Below are positions 1 to 7,061 of a stretch of DNA of 42,389 nt, one piece after another. Each line of letters begins with the position of its first letter. Within the stretch, counting starts at the first letter, position 1. The stretch lies in NCBI RefSeq assembly GCF_008245225.1, contig NZ_VTAW01000031.1:1-42389 (forward strand), written 5' to 3'. The position numbers were made by a program, and so were the translations under genes. Under the pieces are notes generated by a model, which was not told the DNA's origin, did no database searches, and worked only from the letters and a program-made list of their open reading frames with translations. The DNA is from Natrialba swarupiae. GTDB lineage: Archaea > Halobacteriota > Halobacteria > Halobacteriales > Natrialbaceae.

Positions 1-95
1 AACCGAGTCGTGAATGCTGAACAGTAATTGCTGAGAAACTGTAGCCCTTCCGCCTGAGCACGTTTCGTCTCTTTCATTCTGTCAATAGACGTGTT

Positions 96-560
96 CTACG
101 CCGAAAAACAGCTGCTGGAACTAAACCCCGGAAGTACTGCTAGAACCGTCTCACCGCCGGCTCGGGACCGTGGTCGCCAGTGGAGCGTTCCGACGACCAC
201 GTCGTCCGTTCCGTCACGCGGGAGGCGCTCGAGTCGCCCGTCGAACGCGGCGACGTCGCCGTCGGCGGTCCGAATCGCGAGCGAACACGACGTCGGTGTA
301 ACTCCGGCGTCCCCGTCGTTTCCGACGTCACGGTCGGTTACCGCCTCGAGTGCGTCGGGAACGTCCAAGAGAATGGACGCGAGCGGCGTTCCGCGGAGAT
401 CTTCCGCCGAATACCCCGTCCGCTCGGTAACGGATTCGGTTACCCCGAGGATCTCGCCCGTCGCCGAGAGCAGGAGGGTGGCAATGTCTCCTCGAGACGG
501 GGGCTCCGGGGTACGGGGAGCGTCGTCCCGGCTCGCGGGTGGGCCGTCGGAACGAGTCAC
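96..560 (-). CDS. Short stand-alone PAS-domain protein
   Basis: A protein of 154 residues starting at GTG. Residues 1-25 are a polar, proline-rich tail. Residues 27-130 look like one PAS fold: the run DIATLLLSATGEILGVTES followed by TERTGYSAEDLRG is the typical PAS strand-turn and 'GYSxEDL' helix of sensor kinases. The protein stops soon after the last expected PAS strand (GTLHWRPRSR), so there is no kinase or output domain. It could be a free-standing sensor, or the remnant of a larger signalling protein whose 3' part was lost; the final serine-rich residues look unlike a normal PAS end. The start is supported by a TATA-like box about 25 bases upstream. The ligand and partner cannot be told from sequence. 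Confidence 0.65.
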   Translation of the reverse strand: MTRSDGPPASRDDAPRTPEPPSRGDIATLLLSATGEILGVTESVTERTGYSAEDLRGTPLASILLDVPDALEAVTDRDVGNDGDAGVTPTSCSLAIRTADGDVAAFDGRLERLPRDGTDDVVVGTLHWRPRSRAGGETVLAVLPGFSSSSCFSA

Positions 561-580
561 GGGTCGGTTAGTCGACGAAC

Positions 581-589
581 GATAATAAG
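581..589 (-). promoter_or_regulatory. TATA box of the PAS gene
   Basis: On the minus strand this reads ACTTATTATC, centred about 25 bases before the GTG start at 560. That spacing predicts transcription starting at or next to the start codon, i.e. a leaderless mRNA, as is common in haloarchaea. Confidence 0.5.
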
Positions 590-720
590 TTCGGCCGTGG
601 CTCGTTCACGCCCGGCGAATCGGATTGTCGGTGATTCGAGCTATCACTGGTGGAATCGACGACCCTCCTGCTGGCTGGAAAACGCCAAAGAGAGTTAGAG
701 AACGGGTCGGGTTGGGTAGT

Positions 721-3675
721 TTACTCGAGATGGATCGCTGGCCGGAACGGTTCGGCCTGACTCGCTTTCCCGTCGGGGTCCACCGGGCCGGCGTCTTCTC
801 GCGGTTCCTCGTCGTCGCCGCCGTCTCGCGGCTCTGCCGCTCGACTGTCCGCGGAACTTCGTTCCGCGCTACTCGTTTCTTCCGCGGCGCGTCGCGCCGC
901 GCTCTCCCCGTAGACCTCGACGTCAGCATCGAACTCGCGGGCGAAAAACGACGCGGCCTCCTCGTAGACCGACTGCTCGTCGACCGACGCCAGCGTCTCG
1001 AGGGTGTCGTCGTCGTGCTCGCGGACGAACGAGACGAGGTCGCCGACGAGGCTGTTGACGGCGTCGCCTTTCTCGCGCAGCTGGTCGTTTTGCATGACCT
1101 CGCCCATCACCTGGCCCTGGTTCGGACCGACGTCGATGACGGTCTCGAGGACGTCGCGTTTCCAGTCGGCGGCGACGTAGAGTCGGACCGTCTCCGGATC
1201 GGTGTCGGTGACGTCGACGATGTCGCGAACGTCTTCGAGGACGTCCTCGACCAGTCTCTCCTGGACGACGATCGTCGAGTCCTCGAACTCCGGAACGGGT
1301 TCGGGCCACGGGACGTCCTCCGCCGACTCGCCGGTCAGGCGCTCGTGGAGTTCGTTCGCCAGGAACGGGACGAACGGCGCGAGCAGACGCAGACGGGTCT
1401 CGAGGACCGTCCGGAGCGTCCACCGAGCGCCCGGGCGCTCGAGGTCGGCGCGGCGACGGTACCACTTGAGGTACTCTTCGAAGCCGTAGAACGCCTGCTG
1501 GCTTGCGGTTCGGGTCTCGAAGCGGTCCATCGCGTCGGTGACCGAGCGCACGGTCTCCTGGAGCTTCGCGAGCAGCCAGCGATCGATCGTCTCGAGGTCG
1601 CGCTCGCCGTCGGGGGCGTCGATAACCTCGAGTGCGCGGTTCCAGAATCGGGATAACTGATCGCGCGTCGAGCCGACCTCCTCGGCGCGCCAGTCGAAGT
1701 CCTGCCAGGGCTCGGAGCTGTTGAGCAGGAAAAAGCGCACCGTGTCGGCACCGTACTCGTCGATGGCCTCGTCGGGGAGGACGACGTGGCCCTTCGAGGA
1801 GCTCATCTTCTCGCCCTCGAGGAGGCCCATGCCCATGCTGGTGATCCCCTGTGGCCACTCCGACTTCTCGAACAGCTCGGCGTGGTGATAGAGGAAAAAG
1901 GTGAGGTGATTCGAGATCAGGTCGTTCGCCGAACACCGGAAGTCGACGGGGTACCAGTACTCCCACTCCTCGCGTAACTCGAGTGCGCGCTCGTCGGGGT
2001 CGTCCGCGGCCTCGGGGCCGTAAAACAGGGTGTCGAAAAACGCCCTGTCCATCGCCTCCGGCGGGACGTCCTCGAGTCGGTGGGCGATGGTGTAGTAGGC
2101 CATGTAGATCGTCGAGTCCGATAAGGGTTCGATGACGAACTCGTCGTCCCACGGCAGTCGCGTCCCGAGGCCGTAGTTGCGGATGCAGGGCCACTCTTCG
2201 AGCCAGTCGACGGTGTGGGTGTACTGCTCGCGGGTTGTCTCCGGAATCGCCTCGAGGTTCTCGACCGCCTCGAGGGTCTTCGCTTGCCACTCTTCGTCGT
2301 TGTACCGCAGGAACCAGGTCTCCTGTTCGGCGACGACGACCTTCCCGCCGGCCCGCGAGATCACGGGCTCGGGGAAGTCGTACATCGCCGCGAACTCGCC
2401 CTGTGTCTGGAAGTGGGCTTTCAGCTCCTCACGGACGTCCTCGACGACCTCGCCGGCGAACTCGCCGTACTCCTCGGAGAGGACGCCCTGGTGGAACTCC
2501 CGGTTGTAGACCTCCTGGGTGACCGCCTTCGGGTCGGGGTCGTCTGCGGAGTCGATGCCGTGGGACTCGACGGCGTCTCTCGCCGGGATCTCGCCGTAGT
2601 CGTCGACCGAGAGGATCGGAACCGGTTCGATGGCCTCGACGTTGGCCGGATCGATACCGTACTCGCGCAGTCGCTGTGCGTCGGCTTTCGCCTCCTCGAG
2701 CGCGAGGTAGTCGTCCGGGCTGTGGGCCGGCACGGACATCACGACGCCCGTCCCGCTGTCGGGGTCGACGAACGACGCCGGGAGCACGAGCACCTCGTCG
2801 CCGGTGATCGGGTTCGTGACGGACTCGCCGACGTACTCTTCGCCCGCGACCTCGCGTTCGACCGCGATCTCGTGGTCCTGTAGCTCGAGTTTCTCGACGG
2901 CCTCGAGGGAGACGACCCACCGTTCGCCGTCGACCGTCGCCTCGACGTACTCGCCCTCGGGGTCGATGTAGGCGTTCGTGACTCCGCGAACGGTCTCGGG
3001 ACGGAGCGTCGCCATGGGGAAGACCGTCTCGCCGGACTCGAATTTGACGAGCGTGTACTCCTGGTACTCGACGTCCTCGCCCTCGAGTAAGTCGTGGGTC
3101 GTCACCGGGTTCTCCTGTTCGGTACAGTACTTGACCGGATGCAGCCCCTTCTCGAGCAGCCCTCGCTCTTTCAGGGTTTCGTACTGCCAGGTGATGAACT
3201 TCGAGTAGCGCTCGTCGTTCGTCGTGAACTCTCGACGCCAGTCGATCGACAACCCCAGCTGCTGCATTCCCCGCTTGTAGTGTTCCTCGATGAAGTGGCG
3301 GGCGTAGCCCATCGGCGTCTCGAGGTCGGCGAGGGTGTCCTCGGAGACGTTGTACGTATCCCGCAGGACCGACAGCTGATCCTCCTCGCCTTTCTTGAGA
3401 CGCTCGACGGCACCGATGATCGGCGTGCCGGTGACGTGCCAGCCGATCGGAAAGAGCACGTTGTCGCCTTGCTGGCGGCGATACCGCGCGTAGACGTCCG
3501 GAACGGTGTACGTCCTGGCGTGTCCGATGTGCATCCCGCCGCTCGGATACGGGTACGGCACCGTCACGAACGTGGAATCGTCTAGGTCTCGCCCGTCGGG
3601 GTCAGCCTCGTACCGCCCCGATTCGGCCCAGCGACTGCGCCACTCGGCCTCGAGTTCCTGCGGGTCGTAGCTCAT
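721..3675 (-). CDS. leuS: Leucyl-tRNA synthetase
   Basis: Charges tRNA-Leu with leucine in the cytoplasm (class I synthetase). The start ATG at 3675 gives 984 residues beginning MSYDPQELEAEW; a longer reading frame adds 13 non-conserved residues and would leave no room for the TATA box. The HIGH signature is at residues 49-52 (GGMHIGHART), the KMSKS loop is KMSSSK at about 623-628, and the large CP1 editing domain lies between them. The anticodon-binding domain follows. Residues about 925-970 are a low-complexity acidic stretch rich in A, S, E and D, before a conserved-looking tail (EPFRPAIHLE), so this is an insertion rather than a ragged end. A long plus-strand open frame over its 3' part is only a GC-bias shadow. 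Confidence 0.97.
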   Translation of the reverse strand: MSYDPQELEAEWRSRWAESGRYEADPDGRDLDDSTFVTVPYPYPSGGMHIGHARTYTVPDVYARYRRQQGDNVLFPIGWHVTGTPIIGAVERLKKGEEDQLSVLRDTYNVSEDTLADLETPMGYARHFIEEHYKRGMQQLGLSIDWRREFTTNDERYSKFITWQYETLKERGLLEKGLHPVKYCTEQENPVTTHDLLEGEDVEYQEYTLVKFESGETVFPMATLRPETVRGVTNAYIDPEGEYVEATVDGERWVVSLEAVEKLELQDHEIAVEREVAGEEYVGESVTNPITGDEVLVLPASFVDPDSGTGVVMSVPAHSPDDYLALEEAKADAQRLREYGIDPANVEAIEPVPILSVDDYGEIPARDAVESHGIDSADDPDPKAVTQEVYNREFHQGVLSEEYGEFAGEVVEDVREELKAHFQTQGEFAAMYDFPEPVISRAGGKVVVAEQETWFLRYNDEEWQAKTLEAVENLEAIPETTREQYTHTVDWLEEWPCIRNYGLGTRLPWDDEFVIEPLSDSTIYMAYYTIAHRLEDVPPEAMDRAFFDTLFYGPEAADDPDERALELREEWEYWYPVDFRCSANDLISNHLTFFLYHHAELFEKSEWPQGITSMGMGLLEGEKMSSSKGHVVLPDEAIDEYGADTVRFFLLNSSEPWQDFDWRAEEVGSTRDQLSRFWNRALEVIDAPDGERDLETIDRWLLAKLQETVRSVTDAMDRFETRTASQQAFYGFEEYLKWYRRRADLERPGARWTLRTVLETRLRLLAPFVPFLANELHERLTGESAEDVPWPEPVPEFEDSTIVVQERLVEDVLEDVRDIVDVTDTDPETVRLYVAADWKRDVLETVIDVGPNQGQVMGEVMQNDQLREKGDAVNSLVGDLVSFVREHDDDTLETLASVDEQSVYEEAASFFAREFDADVEVYGESAARRAAEETSSAERSSADSRAAEPRDGGDDEEPREDAGPVDPDGKASQAEPFRPAIHLE

Positions 3676-3697
3676 GGCTCCCCGTAGTGTCGGATGG

Positions 3698-3705
3698 GGT
3701 AAAAG
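3698..3705 (-). promoter_or_regulatory. TATA box of leuS
   Basis: The minus strand reads GCTTTTACCCC, with the TTTTAC core centred 27 bases upstream of the ATG at 3675. It supports the shorter start and a leaderless transcript. Confidence 0.5.
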
Positions 3706-3812
3706 CACTACCACATCGGGCCGAACTGCGCGCGACGACGCTGTTGGCCAGAGTCGCGGCCACTCGCGGGGGTCGCCTGAACCCGATCAAGGACGTCACC
3801 GCGCCCGTCCGA

Positions 3813-4232
3813 TCACTCGATGTCGATCTGCCTCGACTCCTCGCCCCCGCCGACTTTCGGGAGCTGAATCGTCAAAACGCCGTTTTCGTAGCCTGCCGAC
3901 ACCTCGTCCTCTTCGACCGGCTCGGGCAGTCGAATGCGCCGGTTTGCCGTCTTGTGCGTGCGCTCACGCCGGATGTACTGCCCTTCCGCGTACTCCGTCT
4001 CGTGAGTGCGCATCGCCTCGAGTCGAAGCGTTCCCTCCGAGAGCGTCAACGAGATGTCGTCGGTCTCGTAGCCGGGGAGGTCCGCGGTGACGATGTACTC
4101 CTCGCCCGCGTCGGCGACGTCGACGGGAACCGATCCCGGCACCTGGAGTCCGCCGCCGGTCATTCCCTCACCGACCTGCCGGCTGAGCCGATCGAGCATC
4201 TCCTCGAGTTCGTCGAACGGGTTTCCTCGCAT
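3813..4232 (-). CDS. Hsp20/alpha-crystallin small heat-shock protein
   Basis: An ATP-independent holdase chaperone that binds unfolding proteins in the cytoplasm. At 139 residues it has the normal length. Residues 1-40 form the variable N-terminal arm (NPFDELEEMLDRLSRQVG). The alpha-crystallin domain covers about 45-130, with the 'DLPGYETDDISLTLSEGTL' strand and the diagnostic near-C-terminal YENGVLTIQLPK block (the family's A-x-x-x-N-G-V-L motif). The C-terminal I-x-I-like tail is RQIDIE. It is transcribed alone from its own TATA box, between leuS and the peroxiredoxin gene. Heat or salt induction is usual for the family but cannot be seen here. Confidence 0.93.
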   Translation of the reverse strand: MRGNPFDELEEMLDRLSRQVGEGMTGGGLQVPGSVPVDVADAGEEYIVTADLPGYETDDISLTLSEGTLRLEAMRTHETEYAEGQYIRRERTHKTANRRIRLPEPVEEDEVSAGYENGVLTIQLPKVGGGEESRQIDIE

Positions 4233-4255
4233 AGCCGTAGCTACGACCTCGAGGG

Positions 4256-4264
4256 GGATAAATT
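4256..4264 (-). promoter_or_regulatory. TATA box of the Hsp20 gene
   Basis: The minus strand reads GAATTTATCCCC, centred about 28 bases before the ATG at 4232. A second AT-rich stretch (GGTTTTATC on the plus strand, about 4310-4320) lies further upstream, near the 3' end of the peroxiredoxin gene. Confidence 0.5.
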
Positions 4265-4348
4265 CTGCCCGAACTCGAACGACAGAACTGACTGTTTCGT
4301 CTCTGGACGGGTTTTATCTCCCGCGACGTATCCACCCGATTCGCTCGC

Positions 4349-4804
4349 TTACTCCGGCGACGAGACGATCCCTTCCTCGAACGCCTCGCGGAGGACCTCC
4401 CGGGCGTGGCCGTCCGGGTCGACGTCCTCGTAGGCGGCGTGGACTTCCCCGTCGGCGAGGAAAAACGTCGTCCGTGCGGCCGCGCCATCTCGCACGTCGA
4501 CGTCGAACGCCGTGGCGAGTTCGGCGTCGGGATCCGCGAGCAGGTCGAACTCGAGGGCCTCCGCCTCGGAAAACGATCGGTGAGACTCCACGTCGTCCGT
4601 GGAGACGCCGTAGACCGCTACGCCCGCGTCTCGGTAGCTCTCGAGTTCGCGCTGGAACTGAGCGGCTTCGGTTGTACAACCCGGCGTCTCGTCGCGGGGG
4701 TAGAAGTACAGGACCGTCGGCTCCTCGAACGAGAGGGTTACCTCCTCACCGTCCTGGTTCGGTGCCGTTACGGTCGGTGCGTCGTCGCCCGAAGCGAGTG
4801 CCAT
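4349..4804 (-). CDS. bcp: Peroxiredoxin, Bcp/PrxQ type, single cysteine
   Basis: A thiol peroxidase that reduces hydrogen peroxide and organic hydroperoxides, 151 residues with a thioredoxin fold. The active-site block YFYPRDETPGCTTEA carries the peroxidatic Cys43, and the Thr and Arg residues expected around it are present. Bcp/PrxQ enzymes often have a second, resolving cysteine five residues later; here that position (48) is alanine and there is no other cysteine in the protein. It must therefore work as a one-cysteine enzyme that needs an outside thiol. It has its own TATA box and is not obviously in an operon with its neighbours. Confidence 0.92.
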   Translation of the reverse strand: MALASGDDAPTVTAPNQDGEEVTLSFEEPTVLYFYPRDETPGCTTEAAQFQRELESYRDAGVAVYGVSTDDVESHRSFSEAEALEFDLLADPDAELATAFDVDVRDGAAARTTFFLADGEVHAAYEDVDPDGHAREVLREAFEEGIVSSPE

Positions 4805-4824
4805 ACCGGGACACCGCCAGACAG

Positions 4825-4834
4825 CGATAAAACG
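4825..4834 (-). promoter_or_regulatory. TATA box of the peroxiredoxin gene
   Basis: The minus strand reads CGTTTTATCGC, 26-28 bases before the ATG at 4804, predicting a leaderless mRNA. Confidence 0.5.
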
Positions 4835-4885
4835 GTTGGGACTCGAGTTGCCGGCCGGACCGGTTCGGTTGGCGACCCGTCTCGA

Positions 4886-5704
4886 TCAGTCGACGACGTG
4901 TTCGGTATCGTAGGAGCCGAGTCGGCGAACCCAGCCGTCCTCGGAGAGTCCTTCGATCTCCTCGATCGCCTCGATCGTTCGGGACTCGTAGAGACCGGCC
5001 TCGAGGTCGATGTGGAAGACGTAGTCGCCGAGGCGCCGTCCGCTCGGACGCGACTCGACGCGGGTCATATTGATGTCCCGGTCGGCGAAGGGCTCGAGCA
5101 ACTCGAGCAACAGTCCGGGGTAGTTCGCGTTCGGGTAGGCGACGAGCGTCGTCTTGCCACCACCGGTCGAGCGATCCTCGACGGGTGCGATGGCGAAAAA
5201 CCGGGTCGCGTTCGAGTCCTGGTCCTGGATGTCCTCGGCGAGGACCTCCAGGGCGTTTCCGTTCTCGGCGTTCGCCGGGTGGCCGATACCCGCGACGGAG
5301 GGGTCTTCGCGGGCGAACTCGACGCCCTGTGCCGTGCTGGCGACGGCCTCGAGGGCGACGTCGGGGTACTCGGACTCGAGGTAGCTCCGACACTGGGCGA
5401 GCGCCTGGGAGTGACTGGCGATCGTCTCGAACCCCTTGCCCTGGGCGAGTAGGGCGTGTCTGATCGGCGTGACGATCTCGCGGACGACGGCGACGTCGTA
5501 CTCAGCGAGCGCGTCGAGGCTCTCGGTGACGCTTCCCTCGATGCTGTTTTCGATCGGAATCACGCCACGATCGTACTCCCCGCCAGCGACGGCGTCGACG
5601 ATCGATGTGACCGACTGTCGAAAGTCGATCTCTTCGGCGTCGGCGATCGCGCGCGTCGCCCGGTGGGAGTAGGTCCCTTCGGGTCCGAGTGTGACTGCGG
5701 CCAT
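4886..5704 (-). CDS. pheA: Prephenate dehydratase
   Basis: Converts prephenate to phenylpyruvate in phenylalanine synthesis. It has 272 residues from the ATG at 5704; one GTG codon just upstream is in frame but is probably not used. The dehydratase domain covers about 1-180: LGPEGTYSH at the N-terminus, the conserved GVIPIENSIEGSV block, and the NATRFF motif that holds the catalytic threonine. The C-terminal ACT domain, about 185-265, contains NYPGLLLELL and the ESRPSGRRLGDYVF motif, which in this family binds phenylalanine for feedback inhibition. There is no chorismate mutase domain, so this is the monofunctional archaeal form. Phe supply (pheA) and Phe-tRNA charging (pheST) lie within 5 kb of each other. 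Confidence 0.96.
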   Translation of the reverse strand: MAAVTLGPEGTYSHRATRAIADAEEIDFRQSVTSIVDAVAGGEYDRGVIPIENSIEGSVTESLDALAEYDVAVVREIVTPIRHALLAQGKGFETIASHSQALAQCRSYLESEYPDVALEAVASTAQGVEFAREDPSVAGIGHPANAENGNALEVLAEDIQDQDSNATRFFAIAPVEDRSTGGGKTTLVAYPNANYPGLLLELLEPFADRDINMTRVESRPSGRRLGDYVFHIDLEAGLYESRTIEAIEEIEGLSEDGWVRRLGSYDTEHVVD

Positions 5705-5727
5705 CACCTCGCAGTTGGGTCGAGGGC

Positions 5728-5736
5728 GTCAAAAAC
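5728..5736 (-). promoter_or_regulatory. TATA-like box of pheA
   Basis: The minus strand reads CGTTTTTGACG, centred 28 bases before the ATG at 5704. The remaining bases up to the MC1 stop codon (5740-5964) show no gene or clear structure. Confidence 0.4.
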
Positions 5737-5964
5737 GCGTGGGTTTCGACTCATACGGACTCGTGAGGTATTCGCCGCTAATGGAATACGCATACACTCG
5801 ATAGCTAACCCCTGGATTGCCAGATATCCCGGCAGACCGGAACGTTCTGTACCGAGGCGGTTCCGACCACAGCCACGGCTTCATGCGAACGTTTCTACCG
5901 ACGCCCCACGGTCCGACGACGAAACCAATCGGCCCTCAACTCGCAAAACGCACGCGATCGTAGA

Positions 5965-6273
5965 TTACTCGTCCAGGTGTTCGATACCTTTCTTGGAGAC
6001 GTTCGCCTCCGTGATCTCGCTTGGCATCCAGTCGGGTTTGTCGTCGGGTGCGGTCTCCTCCCAGGCCCACCCGTCGTAGATATGGACCTTGTCCGTCCCT
6101 TTCTCGCGGAGCTTGAGTTCGACGCGGTCGGCTGCATCCTCGCTGGAACCCGGCTCGAGCCGCCGGGCGGCTTTCAGCGCCGCCTGTCGTGGTGTGTTTC
6201 CCGAGAAGACACTCGACTCGTCCCCGTTCGATTCCCGCAGTGCAAAGTTTCGCTTACCGTCTTCGCGTACCAT
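5965..6273 (-). CDS. MC1-family non-histone chromosomal protein
   Basis: A small architectural DNA-binding protein that bends and compacts DNA. The 102 residues match the MC1 family of methanogens and haloarchaea along their whole length: RNFALRE, then the VFSGNTPRQAALKAARR block, then ELKLREKGTDKVHIYDGWAW and the DWMPSEI segment. The conserved tryptophans and the basic 'RQAALKAAR' helix are in place. Residues 42-52 (PGSSEDAADR) form a slightly longer acidic loop than in methanogen MC1, as expected for a halophile. Unlike most genes here it has a leader of about 50 bases with a full GGAGGT ribosome binding site. It is divergent from the AbrB-like gene at 6499. Confidence 0.92.
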   Translation of the reverse strand: MVREDGKRNFALRESNGDESSVFSGNTPRQAALKAARRLEPGSSEDAADRVELKLREKGTDKVHIYDGWAWEETAPDDKPDWMPSEITEANVSKKGIEHLDE

Positions 6274-6279
6274 GGTTTT

Positions 6280-6285
6280 ACCTCC
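6280..6285 (-). promoter_or_regulatory. Shine-Dalgarno site of the MC1 gene
   Basis: The minus strand reads GGAGGT, followed by 6 bases and then ATG at 6273. A perfect anti-16S match in front of a single gene is uncommon in this window, where most first genes look leaderless, and it fits a highly translated chromosomal protein. Confidence 0.7.
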
Positions 6286-6346
6286 GTGTCAATTCAGCGC
6301 ACGACCTGACATAAAGATATCCCCGAAAACCGACCGACAGCGTCGG

Positions 6347-6358
6347 TATATTTAAGTA
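6347..6358 (-). promoter_or_regulatory. TATA box of the MC1 gene
   Basis: The minus strand reads CCTACTTAAATATACC. Transcription would start near 6325, giving a leader of about 50 bases that contains the GGAGGT site. The core resembles the divergent promoter at 6455-6469. Confidence 0.5.
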
Positions 6359-6454
6359 GGCCCAGTTCGCTATTCCACCGCAGTATCAGTATTTTCCGTC
6401 CCGATTCCGTTCGTACTGGTTGTCCGTGGCACTTGTCCGTTCGATCGTAGAAAA

Positions 6455-6469
6455 CACTTAAGTATATCC
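6455..6469 (+). promoter_or_regulatory. TATA box of the AbrB-like gene
   Basis: The plus strand reads CACTTAAGTATATCC, centred about 37 bases before ATG 6499, so a leader of roughly 10 bases is expected. It shares the ACTTAA(A/G)TATA core with the oppositely directed MC1 promoter about 100 bases away. Confidence 0.5.
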
Positions 6470-6498
6470 TACGGCGAAGTTCGTCATAGAATCCCGCG

Positions 6499-6696
6499 AT
6501 GGTACGGAAAAAGAAGCTGAGTCCAAGCGGTGCGAAAGACGAAGACGGCAACTATCACAACGTCCACCTCAACCTCCACGAGGACGAACTCGCAGTCGCG
6601 GGGATGGACATCGGCGACGAGGTTTTCGTCCGGGTCCGGGACGGCAAGATCATTATCCAGAAAGCCGACGGGGACGACGTCGAGCACGAATTCTAA
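6499..6696 (+). CDS. Small AbrB/SpoVT-like protein
   Basis: A protein of 65 residues: a basic start (MVRKKKLSPSGAK), then alternating strands, a central LNLHEDELAVAGMDIGDEVFV and a closing VRDGKIIIQKA. The order strand, 'G-(M/I)-x-x-G-D-E-V' turn, strand and 'D-G-x-I-I-I' is that of the swapped-hairpin AbrB/MazE DNA-binding fold, in which 'GDEV...V..GKIII.K' is the signature. Proteins of this sort are widespread in haloarchaea, usually annotated as hypothetical. It may be a transcription regulator or a chromatin accessory protein, and its divergent arrangement with MC1 makes cross-regulation possible (inference). No toxin gene follows, so it is not an obvious antitoxin. Confidence 0.7.
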   Translation: MVRKKKLSPSGAKDEDGNYHNVHLNLHEDELAVAGMDIGDEVFVRVRDGKIIIQKADGDDVEHEF

Positions 6697-6716
6697 GGAA
6701 CGAAGTTTTGCTTTGC

Positions 6717-6735
6717 GGGTGCGCCCGGCGCACCC
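6717..6735 (+). terminator. Stem-loop after the AbrB-like gene
   Basis: GGGTGCGC, a CCG loop and GCGCACCC form a perfect 8-bp stem starting 20 bases after the stop codon at 6696. There is a T-rich stretch before it (GAAGTTTTGCTTTG) but no clean T-run directly after it, so it may be an RNA 3' end or stability hairpin rather than a textbook terminator. Confidence 0.55.
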
Positions 6736-6976
6736 TCGACAAAATCTTCAAAAGAGCGCGGAGTGGTCTGCGTATGTTCTGACCCTATCCCAGGGCTCGT
6801 TCAGCCGTGTTTCGCTTGAGTATCGAGTTGCCGTTGATCAAGGGGTTCAGCTGTTTCGCTGGTCACTCGGCGCTCTTTTGGACCTCGCGGAACTTCACTC
6901 CGCTCAGATTCGATCAAAAGCACTCCTCTTTCCTCTCCGCCCGTTCCACTCGCTCCGAGTCAGTCGTCGGCCCGCT

Positions 6977-6996
6977 CGCTCACTTCGTTCACTCGC
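6977..6996. repeat. Mirror repeat CGCTCACTT-CG-TTCACTCGC
   Basis: The nine bases before the central CG read backwards (not as reverse complement) give the nine bases after it. The wider string, CTCGCTCACTTCGTTCACTC, is of a kind I recall as recurrent in haloarchaeal intergenic DNA; copy number needs a genome search. Confidence 0.5.
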
Positions 6997-7035
6997 GGTA
7001 CCGTTTCTGACTCGTCACCACCGGGCAGTTCCTGC

Positions 7036-7050
7036 GTTCAAAAAGAATCG
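7036..7050 (-). terminator. T-run after pheT
   Basis: The minus strand reads GGCGATTCTTTTTGAACG about 12-25 bases beyond the pheT stop codon. A short T-run after the coding region is the usual archaeal termination signal. Confidence 0.4.
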
Positions 7051-7061
7051 CCAGCGGCTGG

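Larger units (their letters stand above)
6697..7061. other. Gene-free stretch between convergent genes
   Basis: This 365-base space separates the AbrB-like gene (+) from the end of pheT (-). It holds a perfect stem-loop just after the first gene, a T-run terminator for pheT, and a mirror repeat (each listed separately). Short open frames cross it, but none has a convincing protein pattern. The text is richer in T and in 'CGCTC/CACTTCG' strings than its surroundings, like degenerate intergenic DNA seen in other haloarchaeal genomes. Confidence 0.6.

Noticed and set aside
625-1656. Long plus-strand open frame (343 codons) opposite leuS
   Set aside because: It runs antisense to a certain gene and its translation is rich in V, D, R and L, the usual shadow of acidic haloarchaeal genes read backwards; there is no domain pattern.
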